Shown: positions 61,275 through 64,000 of the stretch, one piece after another
Layout: every line of letters starts with the position of its first letter
How positions within the stretch are numbered: position 1 is the first letter of the stretch
Assembly (NCBI RefSeq): GCF_024868665.1
Contig: NC_079900.1
Span: 3,374,730 to 3,438,729, forward strand
Length of the DNA: 64,000 nt
Reading direction: 5' to 3'
Source of the DNA: Triplophysa rosa
Taxonomy: Eukaryota > Chordata > Actinopteri > Cypriniformes > Nemacheilidae
The notes under the pieces: generated by a model
Told to the model about the DNA's origin: nothing
Database searches by the model: none
The model's input: the letters and a program-made list of their open reading frames with translations, nothing else
Program-made: the position numbers and the translations under genes

Positions 61275-61352
61275 CATCAGCCACGACCTGGCAGAGAAGC
61301 CATAACGCAGCTGCCACCTGAACCCCGGGTCAGCCTGCCTGTCCAGCGTCAT
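61275..61352 (-). CDS. nfix: Alternative nfix first coding exon (SARSWLM N-terminus)
   Basis: On the minus strand an ATG at 61352 opens 26 codons that begin MTLDRQADPG and end QLRYGFSARSWLM, followed by donor ATG|GTATGA at 61274. The exon is phase 0 and would give SARSWLM-DEFHPF. The ending strongly resembles the alternative NFIA N-terminus I remember, which contains WQLCYDISARTWWM just before DEFHPF, so this is probably the nfix counterpart. The frame stays open upstream beyond this ATG (to about 61646), but that part is low-complexity and I chose the ATG nearest the conserved segment. It lies about 50 kb upstream of exon 2. Confidence 0.8.
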
Positions 61353-61660
61353 TCCCGCCGCCAGAAGAAATCCACTTCCTGGGATGGCGGAAAAATTAAT
61401 AAATAAAAAGAAAAAATTGCAGCGAGCACCAATCAGGATGCGGCCGGCGTGCACGTCTGTGTTTGTGCGAGTGTGTGTTAGCGAGAGGGAGAGAGGACAT
61501 TGACACAGAAAACGACAGGAAGTGCAATCCGGGCAGCTGTACGGAGCCAACGCCAGCCGCTTGCCATGCTGACATACCGATCCTACACAGCCAACCGACA
61601 CTGGGCGCTGGGTGTGACCAGAGTGTTTGTGGCTACATAGAAACAAATATTGACTTGAAA
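61353..61660 (-). promoter_or_regulatory. nfix: Putative 5' UTR and promoter of the SARSWLM exon
   Basis: This is relatively GC-rich sequence with several CpGs, upstream on the minus strand of the 61352 start codon. It lacks the interspersed repeats that surround it, which fits a selected regulatory region. The transcription start is not determinable. Confidence 0.3.
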
Positions 61661-62109
61661 GAAAGCATTTACCAGAGCAATGAGGGATGGTTCACGTGTA
61701 AGAGAAAGAGAGAGAGAGAGCATTTAATCGAGTGCCTGCCAATCTACACATTTTTGTGTACTTCACTTTTAGGAAATATAGTCGTCCTGAATAAAAAACA
61801 ACAAGCCATACAGTATTTGCCAATTCTTCCTCAAACAGGCCTTATTGTACATATTTACATTTTAACCAGAACATTACATTTATTTTAATTGTAACATGTG
61901 ACAATGATTGTTTGGCTGCCAAAAAAGGTTGCCAGTTGTATGCAATTTCACCTTTATAATGTGCGTGTATCTCAATTTAACAGCACATTCGACAGAAACA
62001 AATGTAGGGTGGGATTTCAGAATTTAGATTCAATGGTGACCTGTGTGACCCACAGCGGGTGATGCCTGAAAAACAGAGCGAGTGATTTAAAATTAAACAA
62101 TTAAAAATA
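61661..62109. other. Upstream nfix sequence, no gene seen
   Basis: AT-rich DNA with a short GA run at 61706-61722. No exon or family was recognised. Confidence 0.45.
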
Positions 62110-62885
62110 CTACTTTAACATCTGAAGAACCGTGTTTCATCAAAGGTTTTTTGTAGTACAACAAAAAGTTCTTGAAATTGTAAAAAGGCTAAAAAGATAT
62201 CGTTCTAAAAATGGTTCTTCAACGGCATCACTGAGAGTAAGTAAATGCACTGTAAAAAACACTATAGGATTTACTTAATGTAATTTAAGTTTTTGCACAC
62301 AGTTTTTTAAGTTACTTTACGTTTTTTTCACACAATTTTATAAAGTAAACGTTACTTAAAAAACTGTAAAAAAGTAACGCTTACTTAAAAACTGTGTGAA
62401 AAAAACTTTACAAACATATTTTAAGTAAACGTTACTTTTTTTCTCTTAAGTTTTTGCACACAGTTTTTTAAGTAACGTTTACTTTATAAAATTGTGTGAA
62501 AAAAACTTAGTAAAAGTAACTTAAAAAACTGTGTGCAAAAACTTAGAAAAAAAGTAACGTTTACTAAAAATATTTTTGTAAAGTTGTTTTCACACCTTTT
62601 TTTTTTAAGTAAACGATTAAGTAAATCCTACTAGTCGTAGTTTTTTACAGTGTGGGCATACAGCAATTTACACAAGTTTTAAAAGTTCACATACACTTTT
62701 GTCGGGCTGTATGGTTCCATAAAGAACCTTTAACATCCACAGAGTATTTTCCGTGCACAAAAATAATCTTTAATTGTGGAAAAGGATCATAACAAGATAG
62801 AAAAGAAATGCTTCTTTTAAGAACCGTCAACTGAAAGGAGGAAAAATAGATGAACCATTTTAGCACCTTTGTATTAAGAGTGTAC
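62110..62885. mobile_element. AAAGGTTCTT-family MITE interrupted by a second element
   Basis: The left part (62110-62247) has GAAGAACCGTG and ATGGTTCTTCAACGGCATCA. The right part (62653-62885) has GGTTCCATAAAGAACCTTTA and CACCTTTGTATTAAGAGTGT. Together they resemble the intact copy at 21050. Two independent fragments is the alternative. Confidence 0.6.
62248..62652. mobile_element. Palindromic element with CACTGTAAAAAAC termini
   Basis: CACTGTAAAAAACACTATAGG at the left is mirrored by GTAGTTTTTTACAGTG at the right. AAGTAAACGTTACTT-type blocks recur inside, alternately inverted, so the 405-bp element is built from small palindromic sub-repeats. Confidence 0.8.
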
Positions 62886-62887
62886 AC

Positions 62888-63270
62888 TAAAAACATCCGT
62901 ATTGAAGTATTTTACTGTACTCAAATACATATTTCAATAGCCTATCTGTTCTTATACGTGTACTTTTTGTTTTTTCTTGGAAAAAAAATACTTCATACTT
63001 CAAAAAATACTCCACCACCTTTCATAAATACATTTCTTCGGTGTTTTCTACCCTTATACATGATAGTAAAAGCACTCGAGTAAGCACTCGGAAAGTACTA
63101 GATTTTTAATGTGCTTCAGTATTAAAGGTAAAAAACAACATGTATTTATGAAATGTAGTGGAGTGAAAAAAGCAAGCTATGTGCTTTATATTGTAGTGGA
63201 GTAAAACTTTTCCAAAGTAAAAACAACTTGAAATATGTACTTACTTCAGTATTGACCACCTCTGATGTAA
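62888..63270. repeat. TACTTAAGTA-type interspersed repeat, degenerate
   Basis: Recurrent AAGTATTTTACT, AAAGTACTAGAT and GTAGTGGAGTAAAA blocks match a common fish repeat from memory. The ends are not clear. Confidence 0.4.
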
Positions 63271-63927
63271 ATTTTTAGTTGTTAAAATTCCGTCCACACC
63301 CTTAAAAACAATTAACGTGCAAACCACAGATTTCTCTGTTTATAAGCTTTTTTCAGATTTTTAACTGCCCTCTCAATGAACTGAACATTTTATTAACAAC
63401 ACATAGTAACAATAACCGCAGTAACTATGGTAACTCTTTTGGCAAAAACTATGGTTACCATGGTAAATGTTCAGTCACTCCGCAGATGCTCGCTAATGAA
63501 AAACTTCACAACAAGTAGGAGTCCTTCAGATTGAAAACCGCATGAAAAATCCGCCTTATTATTTTTCTAAATGAAGTAGATTCGAGGGTTCAGGAAAGTC
63601 CCTTTAAATATTTAAGGGCTGATTATCCTCATCTAAACTGTGCAGTCATGCATGCGTGTAACGGGCGAAAGTGAATGAGAGAGCGCACGCAGGCTAGAGA
63701 CCATCAATGTGCGGCTGTCACATGAGGGCCAATTATACATCTGCTTATGGTGTGAAGGTACTAGTGCGGGCCTTGGCATGGCACCTTCATTTAAACGAAT
63801 TAAAACGCCCCGAAGAAGACTTCTTTGTGTGTGCGAGATGTGCTGTAGGACAGGCACTAAGTTAGGATGCATGGTGCTAGAGATACAGCCACGAGAAGAA
63901 AAAACAACATTATAATGTTGAGTTCTT
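63271..63927. other. Upstream sequence with mirrored GTAAC motifs
   Basis: 63433-63475 contains CAGTAACTATGGTAACT and CTATGGTTACCATGGTAAAT, which approximate X-box palindromes. The rest shows no gene. Confidence 0.4.
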
Positions 63928-64000
63928 CTGAATTCACTATTTTCATGTGTTAAGGTAAAATTATCATTTTTGTTTTTTATTCTGTGAAATAATTCTCCCA
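63928..64000 (+). mobile_element. DNA-transposon-derived repeat fragment, third copy (cut by window end)
   Basis: TTCTGAATTCACTATTTTC, then AAATTATCATTTTTGTTTTT and ATTCTCCCA match the start of the unit at 25556. Confidence 0.6.

Overview
The window is AT-rich, intron-dominated vertebrate DNA, most likely from a cypriniform (carp or zebrafish-like) teleost. The support is an unmistakable vertebrate nuclear factor I gene split by very large introns, dense CA/GA microsatellites, SINE tails, and many short palindromic DNA transposons of types I associate with cyprinid genomes. The species cannot be fixed from the sequence alone.

One protein-coding gene is supported: the 5' part of nfix (nuclear factor I X-type transcription factor), on the minus strand. 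Exon 2, encoding most of the DNA-binding domain, is at 10823-11354: exactly 532 nt with consensus splice sites. Upstream, at higher coordinates, is a set of alternative 5' exons, all able to join exon 2 in phase 0. The canonical MYSPYCLTQ exon is at 34902-34928. An 84-nt open cassette exon is at 38891-38974. A CpG-rich exon whose only coding triplet is ATG ends at 48536. A 26-codon exon ending SARSWLM is at 61275-61352. A weaker ATG-only candidate is at 12373-12375. Exons 3 onward are not visible below 10823, so intron 2 exceeds 10.8 kb. The other reading frames have no recognisable domain or splice structure and are treated as chance.

Layout: 1-10.8 kb is intron 2, with an 88-bp AT-rich tandem array (2.76-3.38 kb), dispersed repeats and an inverted pair of GGGGAC-type repeats (9.8-10.5 kb). 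From 10.8 to 13.7 kb lie exon 2, an 80-bp tandem duplication and a cluster of NFI half-sites that may reflect autoregulation. From 14 to 34.9 kb is intron 1, with transposon relics, a nested solo LTR, and a CpG-rich patch with two X-box motifs near 29.3-29.7 kb. From 34.9 to 61.4 kb are the alternative first exons and their putative promoters, interleaved with repeats. The most striking is a 2.8-kb inverted duplication (54534-57315) with half a hAT-like element at its centre and the only ambiguous base of the window at its outer edge. From 59.4 to 63.3 kb are nested DNA transposons, some with intact 8-bp target-site duplications.

The most interesting biology is the nfix N-terminal exon set, especially the 84-nt cassette. 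The most interesting structures are the inverted duplication and the tandem array whose inner segment flips in an F-N-N-F-N-N-F order. All similarities to known families are from memory, and no search was run.
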